From assembly GCA_021464245.1 (NCBI GenBank), contig JADCRB010000040.1:1280939-1344938 (forward strand): 64,000 bases of DNA, written 5' to 3'. The position numbers and the translations under genes are program-made. Each line of letters opens with the position of its first letter. Positions within the stretch are counted from its first letter, which is position 1. The stretch is from Carallia brachiata. Taxonomy: Eukaryota > Streptophyta > Magnoliopsida > Malpighiales > Rhizophoraceae. The notes beneath the pieces are model-generated. The model was given only the letters and a program-made list of their open reading frames with translations, was not told the DNA's origin and made no database searches. Below are positions 48,491 through 60,289 of the stretch, piece by piece.

Positions 48491-51400
48491 TACTCTAAGA
48501 ACAAAGGTTCTCTCTTTTTTATATTTGGTAAAAGTTACCAAAATGGGTAACTTTGACGAGAAAGGGGCACAGGCACATGCTTTTTGGATTTTTTTTTTTT
48601 TTTAAAGTTTGTAATGGACAAACAAGTAAAATAAAATGTATAGATATGATAAAATATGTAAACAGCCATAAAAAATCCTTGGTTGCACATTGTATGAAAC
48701 TCGTTTGCTCGTTACCTTGTTTATTTGTGCATCAACTATATTTCAAAATAAAATTGAAAAAGTGTGTCGAGCTTGCACAAGCTACACACATTATATTAGC
48801 GTCCATCAAAAGAGTTCGTTGGAGAAACAAAACTCTATTTATTTTTGAGTTAAATGTATTTAATTCTTTTCATGATTGAGTTGTTTTAAATTTTACCCTC
48901 TTAATAAATAGACAGAAACTATTCCATACCATTGACTCTATTTAGTTATTGTGCATAACTTCATTTACCATTATTTAAGGTACATATGGTAGGAGGTTTG
49001 CTACGCATAATGTAATTATCAACTATGCATATCTCTCATTCTTTTAAAGTCATTTTTCAGAGCTTTCTTGGTTGGCTTTTATTCTTCCTCACAATAAATG
49101 TCAATTATATAATTTAAAATTTGAAGTGTTTTATGAAAATTTTGCTCTTCCTCAACCATGACGAATGCCAATTACATGATTAATAAATGTAAGAGTTTCG
49201 TCCCTCTCATACTTTATAATCTGTGTCCTGAAATTCAATAGTTTAATTTCACACACTCTTTATGAATAATTTTCTCGACTTTTATAGTTCGGTGCAAAAG
49301 TGACTATAAATGTTGGTGACCTTTTAGCTTGGAATTTACTTATTGACACTCTTAATTTTTGCAATTCAATGGCTATTTTTCTCTTTCTCTCTGTCGCGCT
49401 GTGTTGGAAATCTTTATATATATATATTATATATATATACAAAAAGTAGTGTGCAATCTCATAATTAAAATTGGGATGATAAGTAAATAGGGCTGCTCTT
49501 AAAAAAAACTTCTTCAACACAAACAATCTAAAGTTGAGAAATAGTCATGTCATGTGGCATGTATTTTCTTCTTTTCTTGCTCATTTTGAGCTATAATCTT
49601 CTATCTTCTAAATATTTTTAATATCTTTTCTTTCAAAACAAATATTTAATCTTGAGTTACAACTCTTTACATTTTTATACCTCATCTTTTATTGGCATTT
49701 AATTCTTTGAAGGTAGAAAGCCAAAAGTTTTCATTATTATAAGTTAATTAAGAGATTTTTTCGTTTTCCCTTTTCCCAATGACAAGGTTGTTTGGAATTT
49801 CTCATTGTGGCCATATAATCAATGAGAGTGTGGGCATTTTGATAGTGTGGGCAATAACAATGCGCATTAAGGCACAAGGAAACAGAGGACGTCAATATGC
49901 TTAGCAGCTTGCAAGCAGCCCATACAGCTACAACTTTTTTGTTTTTTTTTTGACTGAAACATAATCGTTGCATTAATATGTAGTAACTATTTTGTACATG
50001 GAGCCGATGTATACTCATCAGAAGTATCTGCATAAAATGGGAGAGCAAATCAGCACTAATAACTTACAAATTATGTGGTCCAACTGACCATCAACAAAAT
50101 AGGCACGAAACCCAAGATAAATCGGACTGCTATTATACTTACTTAACTTTAAAGGGTTAACTGGATCTAGTCTAACCGGATAAAACTGCACACAGCAGCA
50201 CGTACTGCACGTCAGTAGATTAATAATAGAAATCGTACTAGTATTACTAACAACTATCCCTGAAACGCCTAAGTTACAAGCATAAAAATAAATACAAACA
50301 GTGCTATAACACAAAAGAAAACGGTACAATATATGCCCATTCTAACGGTTCCAGCGTCATACACCCACAACATGGTAGATTGACAAAGAGAGAGCCATTG
50401 AGCATAAATATAGCTACTTTCCAGAGGCAACTACGGAAGCTCAAGTTCTCCCAACACATTGAGGCTACCAATGACTTTTTCGCAACAAGTCTTATCGAGT
50501 GTGGTGAGAAGCCCAAGCCCAAGTTTTTTGTTGTTCTTACAACATGATAACTAAATGAGTTATTCTGCACTAGGAAAATTAAGAAATTGATCGCTGCATT
50601 GGAAGACCTAAATAATATCCTTTATCTGTTAAAGTTAGTTCATTTTACTTTTAATGTGAAAAAAAAAATGTAAACCCGAGAAAACAAATATAAAAGATTG
50701 ATTAAGATTTCACTCTTACCATTATTTATATATAAATTTATTGTAAATTTTATTGTACTATTTATTTACTATACCGGAATTATAAAGGATAATGACTACT
50801 AATAAGAAGTTAATTTTTAATTTTGATTCGTAAAAAGGTTTATAGCCTGTATTTATCTGCCTGGATTTTTTTTCCCTCTTCGTCATGTTTATTCTTTTAG
50901 CTAGAACACACCTTAATAACCGGCATTTAGAGAAGCTTATTTCCAACAATGGTGTGATTGTGCTTGCTTCCTTTCAAGTACTATAGTCTTTATTTTCTTC
51001 ATTATTATTACGATTTTTTTTTTTGCTCATGGTCTAGAACAACACAAGTTATGATTCTTTAGTATAGGTTTATGTAAAATCGCGCGTAGTGTGGGCAAAA
51101 AAAAAAAAAGTTTGTCAAGACAATAGAAGAATTTATGGATTAATGATGAGATTCGAGTCACAGTTTAGCACTTATTACGCAGATGATTTTACTATGAAAA
51201 TGGAACTCAATTTTGTTATAAAAATAAGAAAACTGCAAATTATTATCAAGTTAATTAAAAAATACTTTGTAGGTTGAGTATGAATATAATATGCATTATT
51301 TTTTTTTTACCAAAATTGTTGTTTTTTATATTTTTGTTGAAAAATATATAAATATTTATGTGATATTTTTTCTATTTCTGCGTGTAGAGTCGATAAAAAA

Positions 51401-51506
51401 AAAATAAACAATAAAAAAAAAATCTAGTTTAAAATGTATGCTTTAAGTTAACATGATCCTCCCTACAACACAATCCGAAATCCATAGTAAAGCCCTTGGA
51501 TAGTGA
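48491..51506. other. intergenic, no gene recognised
   Basis: Contains short AT runs (49420-49440). 50018-50570 is less AT-rich and has overlapping - strand frames of 88 and 103 codons, but I recognise nothing in them. The last few hundred bases before 51507 are probably the COBRA-like 3' UTR. Confidence 0.45.
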
Positions 51507-53887
51507 TTAGTAGAATTTAAGATCTGTTGTCAGAAGGAAAGTCATGACAGCAGTAAAAATGGTGGTAAAGAATTTGATATGACGTCTATAGCCTCCACTC
51601 TTCAGGGGTATTTGCGTGGGTACTGCACACTCTTCTCCGTTGAAAATCACCCTCTTCGGAAATCCATCGCCTCGCGGTACGTTAATGCCTGGTGTTTGTT
51701 TTTTTGAGAAGGAAATTACAGATTGTTGCTTTCCAGGCACTCTGGGATCTCCTGGCCTCGTGCCATTTGCCTCTCCCACCAAGTAATTCAATCCTGGTAA
51801 GCCTTGAAGGAAGATCGTTTTGTTGCCTAGCTTAGTCCCATTGAAAGAATAAACATTTTCATATCCGGGAAACGCCTTGTCCATTTCAATTGCAGCAAAC
51901 CAGTCCGCAAAAGCATCATTTTCCCAGTTGAAAAGTGTGATCCTGGCAGTCCATCCGCTCCTGTAATCGGCATTAATATGCCAATTGATGCTAACAGGAC
52001 AGTTATCAGGACAAGGCCTCGGGTTTGGTACATCCAAATGCTTTAATTTAGCCCATGCCACTGCCTTTTCCGTCCTGTTCTCGAAAGGCAGGAGAAGAGC
52101 TTCTCCTGGAAGAAGCATTGGACGGGTCCGTTGGCTGCAGCCATTATTATCTTCACATCCACAAGCACAAGTATTGCAGGGAATGACGGAGTCATTGTAG
52201 TAAGCAGAAAAAGAAACGCAGCATCGTGCCTTTTGTTCCTTTGGGCGGGTAATGTTGCAAACTACTTGCCAACTAGCAATAGCAGTACTTGTAGCCTGAA
52301 GACCAGTTGAATCAGGAAATTCTGTTGGGTCCACTCTAATTGGAGGTCCGCATTTATATTGAGGATTGACAACCCCAGAAATCTTCCAATTCTGGGGTGG
52401 CTCCAGAGCAGTTCTGTTCAGGAAAGGAGGCATCTTGAATACTTGCAGTTGGAATATGGATCTTGCTTTGCTTTCATCCATCAAATTTGGCAAAATGGTA
52501 CCATTTCTACAGCAATATGGCAACTTCCCAACCTTGGAATCATTGGTTCTGTCCATCGGAAGATCAGAGATGATCGGCTTCTTGTCGCAACTCATAACTT
52601 GGGAGAAATCGTAATCTGGATAATATGTTCCAGCTGGGCCATAGACGCAGGCAGAATAGTCCCTTGAGTGAGTATAGGCGCCTCTCATGGTCTGAATGAA
52701 CTCTCCATTCATCCATTCCCAGGTTAAGTTCCAGTGATCAAGGCGGCCCAATGGGTGGTTATTATCGATGGTAACTTGAGCAAGATAGCTGTTTACATAT
52801 GCTTGGAGCACATCATAAGTAAGTGATAGATCGCCATACCGGCGAGGCAAGTACTTGGTCTTTTTTGGTTTTGACTTCAATTTTGGATCCCTCGTGCAGC
52901 ATGCTTGCAGACCGTTTGTTCCTGGAATAAAGAGAAAATAAAACAAAAAAAAAGAACAAAACAAAATTTAATAGCTTTGCTGTAAAAAAAAAAAAATTCA
53001 AAAGAATGTTCAATACGTTTTTTCAAACCCCTTTTGCCTTAATGGAAGCAAAAATATCACCCCAAAACCAGACAAAGAAACCAAGCTTGTTCATTGTGGG
53101 GGGGGAAAAAAAGTAGGGGAAATGTTTCAATTTTGTACATAGTCCTGCATTATATACGTCATGGCACTTTATTTAAAAAGACCAAACTATTTACATATAA
53201 TTATTATATTTTTTTTTTGGTTCTACATTTGGAAATTATGTCAATGACCCCAGAAAAATGGATGCACATTAAAACAAGATAGACTTCATCCAAAGTGTCG
53301 TGCCTATTGTTACCTTGCATCGTTGGCTTTGGGCATTTGTACCCATCATTTGCAAGCTTGACGTCCTTTGGCATTGGCACCCCACCTGGCTTTAATCCAA
53401 ACATCGTACCGGTGATCTCAATCTGCGCTGAAATCTGGTTGAAATCTCCGGCAGTTTCAATAGCTGTCTTGAGGTCTGCCTTCGGATTCCCTGCAAAAGT
53501 AGTCCCATTGCCAACCGGTGTAGGGAAATCCTCGGCGTCCACGACAACTGCTCCGGTGACTGACACCAAGATTTCTCGGTTATGAAACCCCACAAACATT
53601 TTCCACGCTTTCAACTCTTCATTGCCCGCATTGGTTATTGTCGCCAAGGACTTGAACGACCATGCCTGAGCGGACACATTCTTCACGAGCGGGTAAATCT
53701 TTTCCCTGGAAGTGAACGTATACGTCAGAAACACTCCATTGCAGGTCTCCAACCCCGGAGGCGGGGAGGCTGGGGTTTGATAGTCATTGGTCAATTGGCC
53801 AAGGCAGACATTTACGAAGAGAGACGGCAATGCAAGGAGTGCCACTACTAATATCATAAGTTGACAGGGAAGTTCCGTCCCTGTCAT
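51507..53887 (-). CDS. COBRA-like protein, COBL7/COBL10 type
   Basis: Two exons, 53887-53314 and 52921-51507, joined in phase across a 392-bp GT-AG intron; 662 residues, the size of the long COBRA-like subgroup. The signal peptide is at about 1-30 (ending VCLGQ). The N-terminal extension (about 31-190), absent from short COBRA proteins, includes CNGVFLTYTF and the KCPKP Cys near the exon junction. The COBRA domain follows, with YDVLQAYVNSYLAQVTI, the CCVS motif at residues 425-428 and the Cys-rich CNTCACGC at about 440-447. Many N-X-S/T sites are present. The C-terminus is basic (GGYRRH) and then hydrophobic, as for a GPI-anchor signal. COBRA-like proteins act at the outer plasma membrane and in the wall, affecting cellulose deposition and oriented growth; COBL10/11-type members act in pollen tubes. 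The exact orthologue cannot be set here. Confidence 0.93.
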
Positions 53888-55058
53888 AACCTTCGTTTCC
53901 TGTTTCTTCGCCCACGTATATTTGACGATGGTGGTGGTGGTGGCGGCTGCCTGTGGAGGGAGGCTGCCGCCTTAACCCGGCAAGGGCAAAAGACGAAGAG
54001 GAATGAGGGATCAGTGATAAGGGAGCCTCAAGTTAAGAGAGAAATTGTAATGACAAAGTCAACCTGAATTCCCTTCCTCTGGTTTCTCCGACTGCTTCGG
54101 AAGACAGATATAGCTATGTATTACAAAATGCTATGGTCCTGTTCATTGTAAAATTAGATTTCATGTATTACTATGATCTGAGTCATTCTTATACACCTTG
54201 CTAAATTCCTGCTAAAATGGATGGTTTGTATTACACCGTTGAAGGAAGTTAAGAGTATCATAGTAAGAGATTAGGCTTCTTGGCTATTTTGGGATGTCTT
54301 TTAGTATCCTTCTGAAAGATTAAGGTGCCTTCTCGTCATATTACGCCAACAATTGCGGGAAAAAAATAGTAAGCACCCCGAAAATATAACCAAACTGTAA
54401 CCACCGTGCGAGAACCCAATAGGTGAAGAAAGAAACAAGAGAGAAAAGAATTGTATTACACAAAGACTGGCTTCCATTTCCTTTGGTCAAGGGGATCACG
54501 TGACATTCAGAGTCATTAGGATTTCAGCGACATTTAAAGCAAGTTATTTTCTTCGGGCTCTCCTGGCGCAGTTTCAACAAATGGCCATTCAGATTTCTGA
54601 TAAACAGGCGACCGTCCACGGCACATAGCGTTGTTTTGGGAGCACCCTCGAGAATTTGTATGCCTTCAATATCCAGGTTGATATTTATCGCCCCCATTTT
54701 GAAGCCTTCAATATCTAGTTGAATAGCTTGTCCACGCACAAAAGAAATTAGTGAAAGTCGAAACTGCTACATTTTGACCACCCTGGACAAAGCCAATATG
54801 CACTCTCAAAGAACAGCTTCTAAAGCTAATTCTGTTCATCCTAGACAAAGGTTTGCTCAAAATTTTCAAAATTAGTCTGGCGTATTCAATTTCTACATTT
54901 TCTTCCTCAAACTGTGTGCCGCATGGCCTTATCCTTTTCCTTTTTGTTCATGTACACAGAATCTAGAAAGAAATTTATCCCCAGATTTCGTTATCCACCG
55001 AGGCTATTAGTTGCTCAATGTTTATCAGTTTATGCAATGAAGTCAGTGGCTGACCAAG
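53888..55058. other. region between COBRA-like and DDRGK1 genes
   Basis: The right part (from about 55058 leftward) is probably DDRGK1 3' UTR and the left part the COBRA-like promoter and 5' UTR. A GGT/GGC run is at 53930-53946. A - strand frame of 71 codons (54524-54739) has an internal repeat (LDIEGFKMG / LDIEGIQIL) coming from a 42-bp-spaced DNA duplication of GCCTTCAATATC. Function not recognised. Confidence 0.5.
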
Positions 55059-57972
55059 TCACGTGACGGTTATCTCCTCTGTAGTGCCGATCTCTTCAAT
55101 GGACTGCACTTTTGGCTCCAAATCAATGAACTGGTTGGATTTACTGGCTAGATGTGAGATACTAACCCTCCCCTGACGCTTAATATACTCAGCAACAGCT
55201 TTCATCTCTTCCTGTGAGATGTATATGTACTTTCCTCTGTCATCCATAACACCAGAAAGTCTCCCTAATATGATAGTGGATCCAATATTAGATTTCTCAT
55301 GAAGCCGCATTTAAATATCAAAGACAAACCATCTGCACTAGAAAATTATATACTGCAACAAAGAAACAGAAAATTATATACTGCAACAAAGAAACTTTCT
55401 TTCTAGTGGAAGGACAAAACGTTAAATGCATATATCATATCATTCTTATTCTGGAATAAAGAAGGATTGAACATAACAAACCAACGCTTTTATGCCAGAC
55501 TAACATCTCCACCCACCTCCCCATTCCCAAAAACCAAGCATCTAGACTTGTATGATAGCTGGTCAGTCCATTGAAGATGACAGATTTTAGTAAGCCCTTT
55601 TCATGATGGAATACTTAGAAGGTGACAAAAACAAAGACTTATCCAACCTTCAGACCAGCTGAAGAGGAAACTCTATAAGCAATTCACACCACTATGAAAC
55701 TTGCAGAGGATACAATTAGGGATGCTAAGAAACCAAGCCACAACAGATTACGAATAGACAGTAGACTGAAAAAAGAATGCAAAGGCTGAAAAGGTGAGAA
55801 ATAGGACAACACTGACACATTGGCTCAGAATCCTGGGATGTTGAAAAAAAAGCATGGAAAGTGTAAAGTCTGAAAACCTAGTGTAGAATATAGAGGAGGT
55901 GAGAGCACAAACAAGAGTAAAGTAATACTTTGTATAAAGGACATTTTGAAATATTCGAGGATCTTCAACTGTGAAAACTTTTACTAAGCCTCTATAAATG
56001 GTTCAAAACATATAATTAGTGAAAGAATTATTTAACACATACCCATGCTTTCTAGAGAGGTGATTCGATTGATACATTCCTGCATTCAAAGTTGAAATTT
56101 GAAATTAAGAAGCTATACTATGCATACAAGAAAAGCACTGATAGAGGTCAAATTCCAATCTGAAACAAGTAACTTGAACAACCCGCTAAATATGTCCACA
56201 AGTATTGCATTAGAAAGCAGGAAAAATTAAAGTGATTCACTTCCAACTACATTTGAAATCCAACTCTACAAAAACAGTTAAGAAAGGGATTAACTGTTAG
56301 CAACGGAAAGCAAGAATCGCCAAGTAGGAAATACCTGAGTCCTTAGTTTAAATTCAGCAGCAAGATCTTCTAAAGGCACGCACTTGTGATTCTGCAAGAT
56401 CAGATCAAAAAGGGACAAAGACAAAAGTCAGTGTGTCAGACACCATCACTAATTGCTTCTTGAAGAACTCCCATTTCACATTCAATGAATGTATCAAAGG
56501 ACAATTAAAGAGCATTATCAACTGAAAAAAATGACTTCTATTAAGTGTTTTTGTGAAACTGCCAACAGGTACAGTCCTGTACTAATGACAAAACACTGTA
56601 AGAGTCATCAACCTTTATGTACTCCACAAAATCAGACAGCAAATCCTGAGTTCCATCTTGAGCATCAGTTTCTGTTGTTCCTTCAGCGTCCACTGAAAAG
56701 TCCCCTTTCCATTTTTCAAACTCCATTGCAGCCGCTTCCTCCTCCTTGGCCTGTTGAGCCCTGGCTTCTTCTTCCTATATGAATTATGACCAAGTTCTTC
56801 AACAATATGCATATGTTCCCACATAGAAAGATAATAATGCAAGTGAAAGGAGACAACACACCAGCATGCGCTCTTTGGCCTCACGCTCTTCATCTTTCCT
56901 CCGGCGCATATCTGAATAGCGATCTTGTTTTGTTTGCCTTGACTCACGTGCAGCTTCGTCAGCCTTCAAATAATCATATGTGACTTAGTAGGTTACAACA
57001 ATGCCACCCCAGCAAAGCAAGAAACAAAAAAACAGAAGGCCTTTATCTTCAATTATTCGTAGTTTTCCAACATGTAATAGTTTATATTCTAGCACCAAAC
57101 AGTGTTTAGATTTTCATGGGGGCTTAACGGCCGAATTTAAAGTATAAATTCAACGTAATTCCTAGGCGCAATGGATGCAATTGAAGCATCTAAAAACAAC
57201 ATTATGGCTGACTTGTTAAGGAAGTAGGTGTTTGCAAGAAGATACAAAATCGTGTTGGAGGAGAGAGAGAAATTATACCTGTCTTTGTGCCTCCCGTTCT
57301 TGCCGTTTCTTCTCCTTCTTCTTTGATGCCTTCGCCTCATAATACTCGCCCGCACCAGCTTCATCGTCACTCTCATCGGCATTATCTATGTTCAGAATTA
57401 CAAGCATTACTATCTAAGAAAATACTAACTTCTTTAACCCGACCCAAAAGGCATGGTTATAAATCCACACAGATATTAAATGCATATAAAATGATCTCCA
57501 TCCCTAATTTTCATTCATTAAACTGAACCAGCCAAACAATAGGAACATAAATAAAAATAAATAAGTAAATAAAATAACACCATGATGGGATCCAAAATTG
57601 GAAAACATGTAAACAGAGCACTAAATACCTTCTCCGGAAACTTCAGCGGCAGTTCTAGACGAGCTAGCTCCACCTGCCGCCGGTCTTCGGCGCATCCGCG
57701 AGTGCCAGTGGAGCGAACCGCCGCCTCCCTCCGTGGAGCCTGGAAAACCAAAGAATGAAAAGATCATTTCTCAAAAGGAAAAAAGCGGAAAACCTAACAA
57801 AATATCTAATATAATTAAGAAAGAAGCGACAAAAGAATAAACGGACCTGGAGTTCCTCTTGCTCTTCGTGTTCATCGCGCGATCCGGAATCGCGACGGCG
57901 TTTCCACAAGTATAGCGGAATCAGCGCCGCGACAAGAATCATTGAGAGAATCGCTACCAAGATATCCTCCAT
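55059..57972 (-). CDS. UFBP1: DDRGK domain-containing protein 1 (ufmylation adaptor), with apparent frameshift
   Basis: Eight exons: 57972-57847, 57739-57629, 57385-57279, 56963-56862, 56774-56613, 56391-56335, 56079-56043 and 55264-55059, all with GT-AG borders. The protein anchors in the ER membrane and, with the E3 ligase UFL1, supports UFM1 conjugation and ER-phagy. The N-terminus [20 protein letters not shown] is a single membrane segment followed by WKRRR. Then come a charged Glu/Lys/Arg helix region (exons 3-5), the [11 protein letters not shown] block, [11 protein letters not shown], a winged-helix/PCI-like C-terminal domain and the DDRGK motif near residue 242. Exons 1 and 3-8 are in register for a product of about 302 residues, close to the Arabidopsis length as I recall it. 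Exon 2 is 111 nt where 112 would be needed. The frame changes at about 57696-57700, between VRSTGTR and RMRRRPAA. As written, translation leaves frame and stops at the end of exon 5. Confidence 0.9.
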
Positions 57973-58157
57973 TTTTACTTGTTTCGATTCTTTCACAACA
58001 ACAATACCAGAGAGAAGCACAAGAAATTTTCTCCGGAAACAAACGGTTTGAGAGATGTTATTCCCAATTTCCCAGTACTAGGAGTTGCCACCATAACAAA
58101 GCATGACAGAATGGCAACGACGTCGTTTCGTAGTAATATTTTTTTCAAAAGAATAAA
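57973..58157. promoter_or_regulatory. DDRGK1 5' UTR and proximal promoter
   Basis: Only 185 bp separate the start codon from a Mutator-like element. No TATA box was picked out with confidence. A CAACGACGTCGTTTCG stretch at about 58116-58131 contains a perfect ACGACGTCGT palindrome with an ACGT core, a possible bZIP site. Confidence 0.4.
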
Positions 58158-59068
58158 GGTATAAAACAAAAATTCACCATTATATTTAGGGGGTTTTATC
58201 TTTTTATCCATTTTTTTTATTAAATTTTATTATTCACATTAATTTTATAATTGAAAATTACCCTTTGTTATTAACTTCTCGTTAATTACGCCACCTGGGG
58301 CAACGTGGCATACCAGATCAGATCAAGCTAAGTTTGTCACGTCTACCACGTTACCTTAATTTTATTTTTTAAAAAAAAATTAAAAATTTTGATTTCCTAA
58401 AAAATACAATTTTTTTAAAATTTAAAAAAATTTCACTTTTTTTCTAAAACCAAAATTCTGAATTTTTTTTAGAAAAAAATTTAAAATTTTGCTTTATTTT
58501 TTTTTGTTTTATAAACCGAAATTTTGAATTTTGAATTTTTGTGTTTTTAAAAAAAATTCCTTTTAGCTTTTTTTTTAATTTAGAAAAAATATATAAATTT
58601 TTTTTATTTTTGTATATTTTTTGAAAATTTTTCTTCCTTTTTATGGATTTTTTTTTAAATTTGTGAAAAATATATCATTATTTTTTTATTTTCATATATT
58701 TTTTTGAAATTTTTTTCTACATTTTATCTTTTATTTTAAATTTAGAAAAAAATATATAATTATTTCTTTATTTTCGTATATTTTTCTAAAAAGTTTTTCT
58801 TCTTTTTACTTTTTTCTTTGAAATTATCTTCCTTTTTCTTTTTTTTTTAAAAAAATGAAAGCTGTCCCGTTAGTACTTGTTTTCTGACGTGGTCGACTTA
58901 GTTTGAACTAGCATGCCACGTAGCGTAGTTAATGGCGATTTAATGGAAAATGATATATTTTAACTACAAAATTAACGTTAGAGGTGGAATTCAACGAAAA
59001 AAAAAAAGAAAATAGGCAAAAAAGCCATGAACTCCTCAAACATGGACGGTAGATATTTGTTTTATGCC
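58158..59068. mobile_element. non-autonomous Mutator-like TIR element, 911 bp
   Basis: Ends GGTATAAAACAAAAATTCAC and, as reverse complement of the right end, GGCATAAAACAAATATCTAC. The inverted similarity extends about 200 bp inward, including the ACGCCAC / CTACGTGGCAT and CCACGT blocks. AAGAATAAA flanks both sides exactly (58149-58157 and 59069-59077), the 9-bp duplication expected of Mutator-like elements. The middle (58350-58855) is almost only A and T, in long runs. No transposase. Confidence 0.85.
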
Positions 59069-59077
59069 AAGAATAAA

Positions 59078-59555
59078 TTATATAGGGCATATTAAAAATG
59101 GATAAGTTTTCTAGTTACAATCACACAAGTTGATAACTTGACGGTAATCTGGTGTCCTTATTCCCTCATTGGCTTGTGTCCAAGTCTCTATAGCAGCGCC
59201 TTTTAATGCTAAGAATGGTCTGTTTTACTAGCTGTGGATTCCAAACTTATTAACACCGCGGTCAGTTATGGGAGAGATCTACTCAGACCTACTATTGTTT
59301 GGGTGGTGGGTTTTTTTGTAATAGAGATTAAATGAGGATGACAACGAGACAAAACTCAGCATGAGGCCATAAGCTCGATGACCAACATATTCGAAATGCA
59401 CTTTTTTTCATTTGTTAAAAAAAAAGGTTTACTAGTAAAAAAAAAAAAGTCTAAATACAATCATTAATTTTTGAACAAAAGTAAAATAATGAGTTAGTAA
59501 CATTAACCACTGTTAATCAATTAGTTGTCGGTTGATATAACAAAATTAATGTATC
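59078..59555. other. intergenic, no gene seen
   Basis: No reading frame or repeat recognised apart from A-runs at 59417-59446. Confidence 0.5.
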
Positions 59556-59792
59556 CTAATCAGTATTTTATTGATCAAAACGAAAATAACAGGACATATC
59601 TCTCGAGACCCAGCCACAAGTCCACCAACGTGCAATGCCTTTTTGCTAAGGCATGCGCTACCACATTTGTCTCCCTAGGTGCATGATAGAAGTTAATAGA
59701 TAAAAGAAATAATGAGAGCCCGAATATTATCTACAATGAGGTGCTGCACATTCATTGAAGTTTCGTGAGTTTCAATTGCCTTTACTACTACA
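59555..59792 (-). pseudogene. LINE RNase H remnant
   Basis: The - strand translation contains TPRETNVVAHALAKRHC, followed by a WLGLE-type stretch. This is the typical end of the RNase H-like domain in plant LINE ORF2 proteins (usually H..REAN..AH.LAK). In-frame stops lie on both sides. It abuts the copia LTR at 59793, so the copia element probably inserted into it or beside it. Confidence 0.6.
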
Positions 59793-60289
59793 TGTTGGAA
59801 AAATATTGATAGATAGCTACATTAATTTGTTTTAAAGGAAATGTGACTCTTCAAAAGAAGAAATGTGACTCTTCATATAAAGAAACGCGACTTTTTGTGA
59901 GAATAAACATGACCGTTGGTGGGAAGTGACATGACCCTTTGTAAAGAGTCGTGACTTTTCATAAGTGACTATTCAAAATCTATAAATAGGATGCCCGCTT
60001 AACTCAACGATTGATGCATTCATTAAGTTATTCATTTTTCCTTTAAAATTCTTTTTTTCTTATACTTAAGAAATTCATATAAGGGAGTTTAAAGGAATTA
60101 CTGCCTGTAAACTCAAAACTTTGTAAATTTTGAAATGCTTCAACATAAACTCTGCAGCAATTTAGGAAGGGATGAACATTACTTTAAAAATAGCGATCAT
60201 TCACGATAGTAAGCCTACTCGATTCCTACTCTTTTTTCTTAACAAATTTAAAGCGATTTTCGCAATAGAGTTAAGTTCTGAATGGTTAA

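Noticed and set aside
50018..50570. - strand frames of 88 and 103 codons
   Set aside because: Overlapping frames without signal peptide, domain or splice partners. Possibly transcribed non-coding sequence.
51985..52667. + strand frames of 71-102 codons
   Set aside because: Antisense shadows of the COBRA-like exon 2.
57137..57382. Arg-rich 81-codon - strand frame
   Set aside because: Out-of-frame reading of DDRGK1 exon 3 plus intron. The Glu/Lys-rich frame is the real one.
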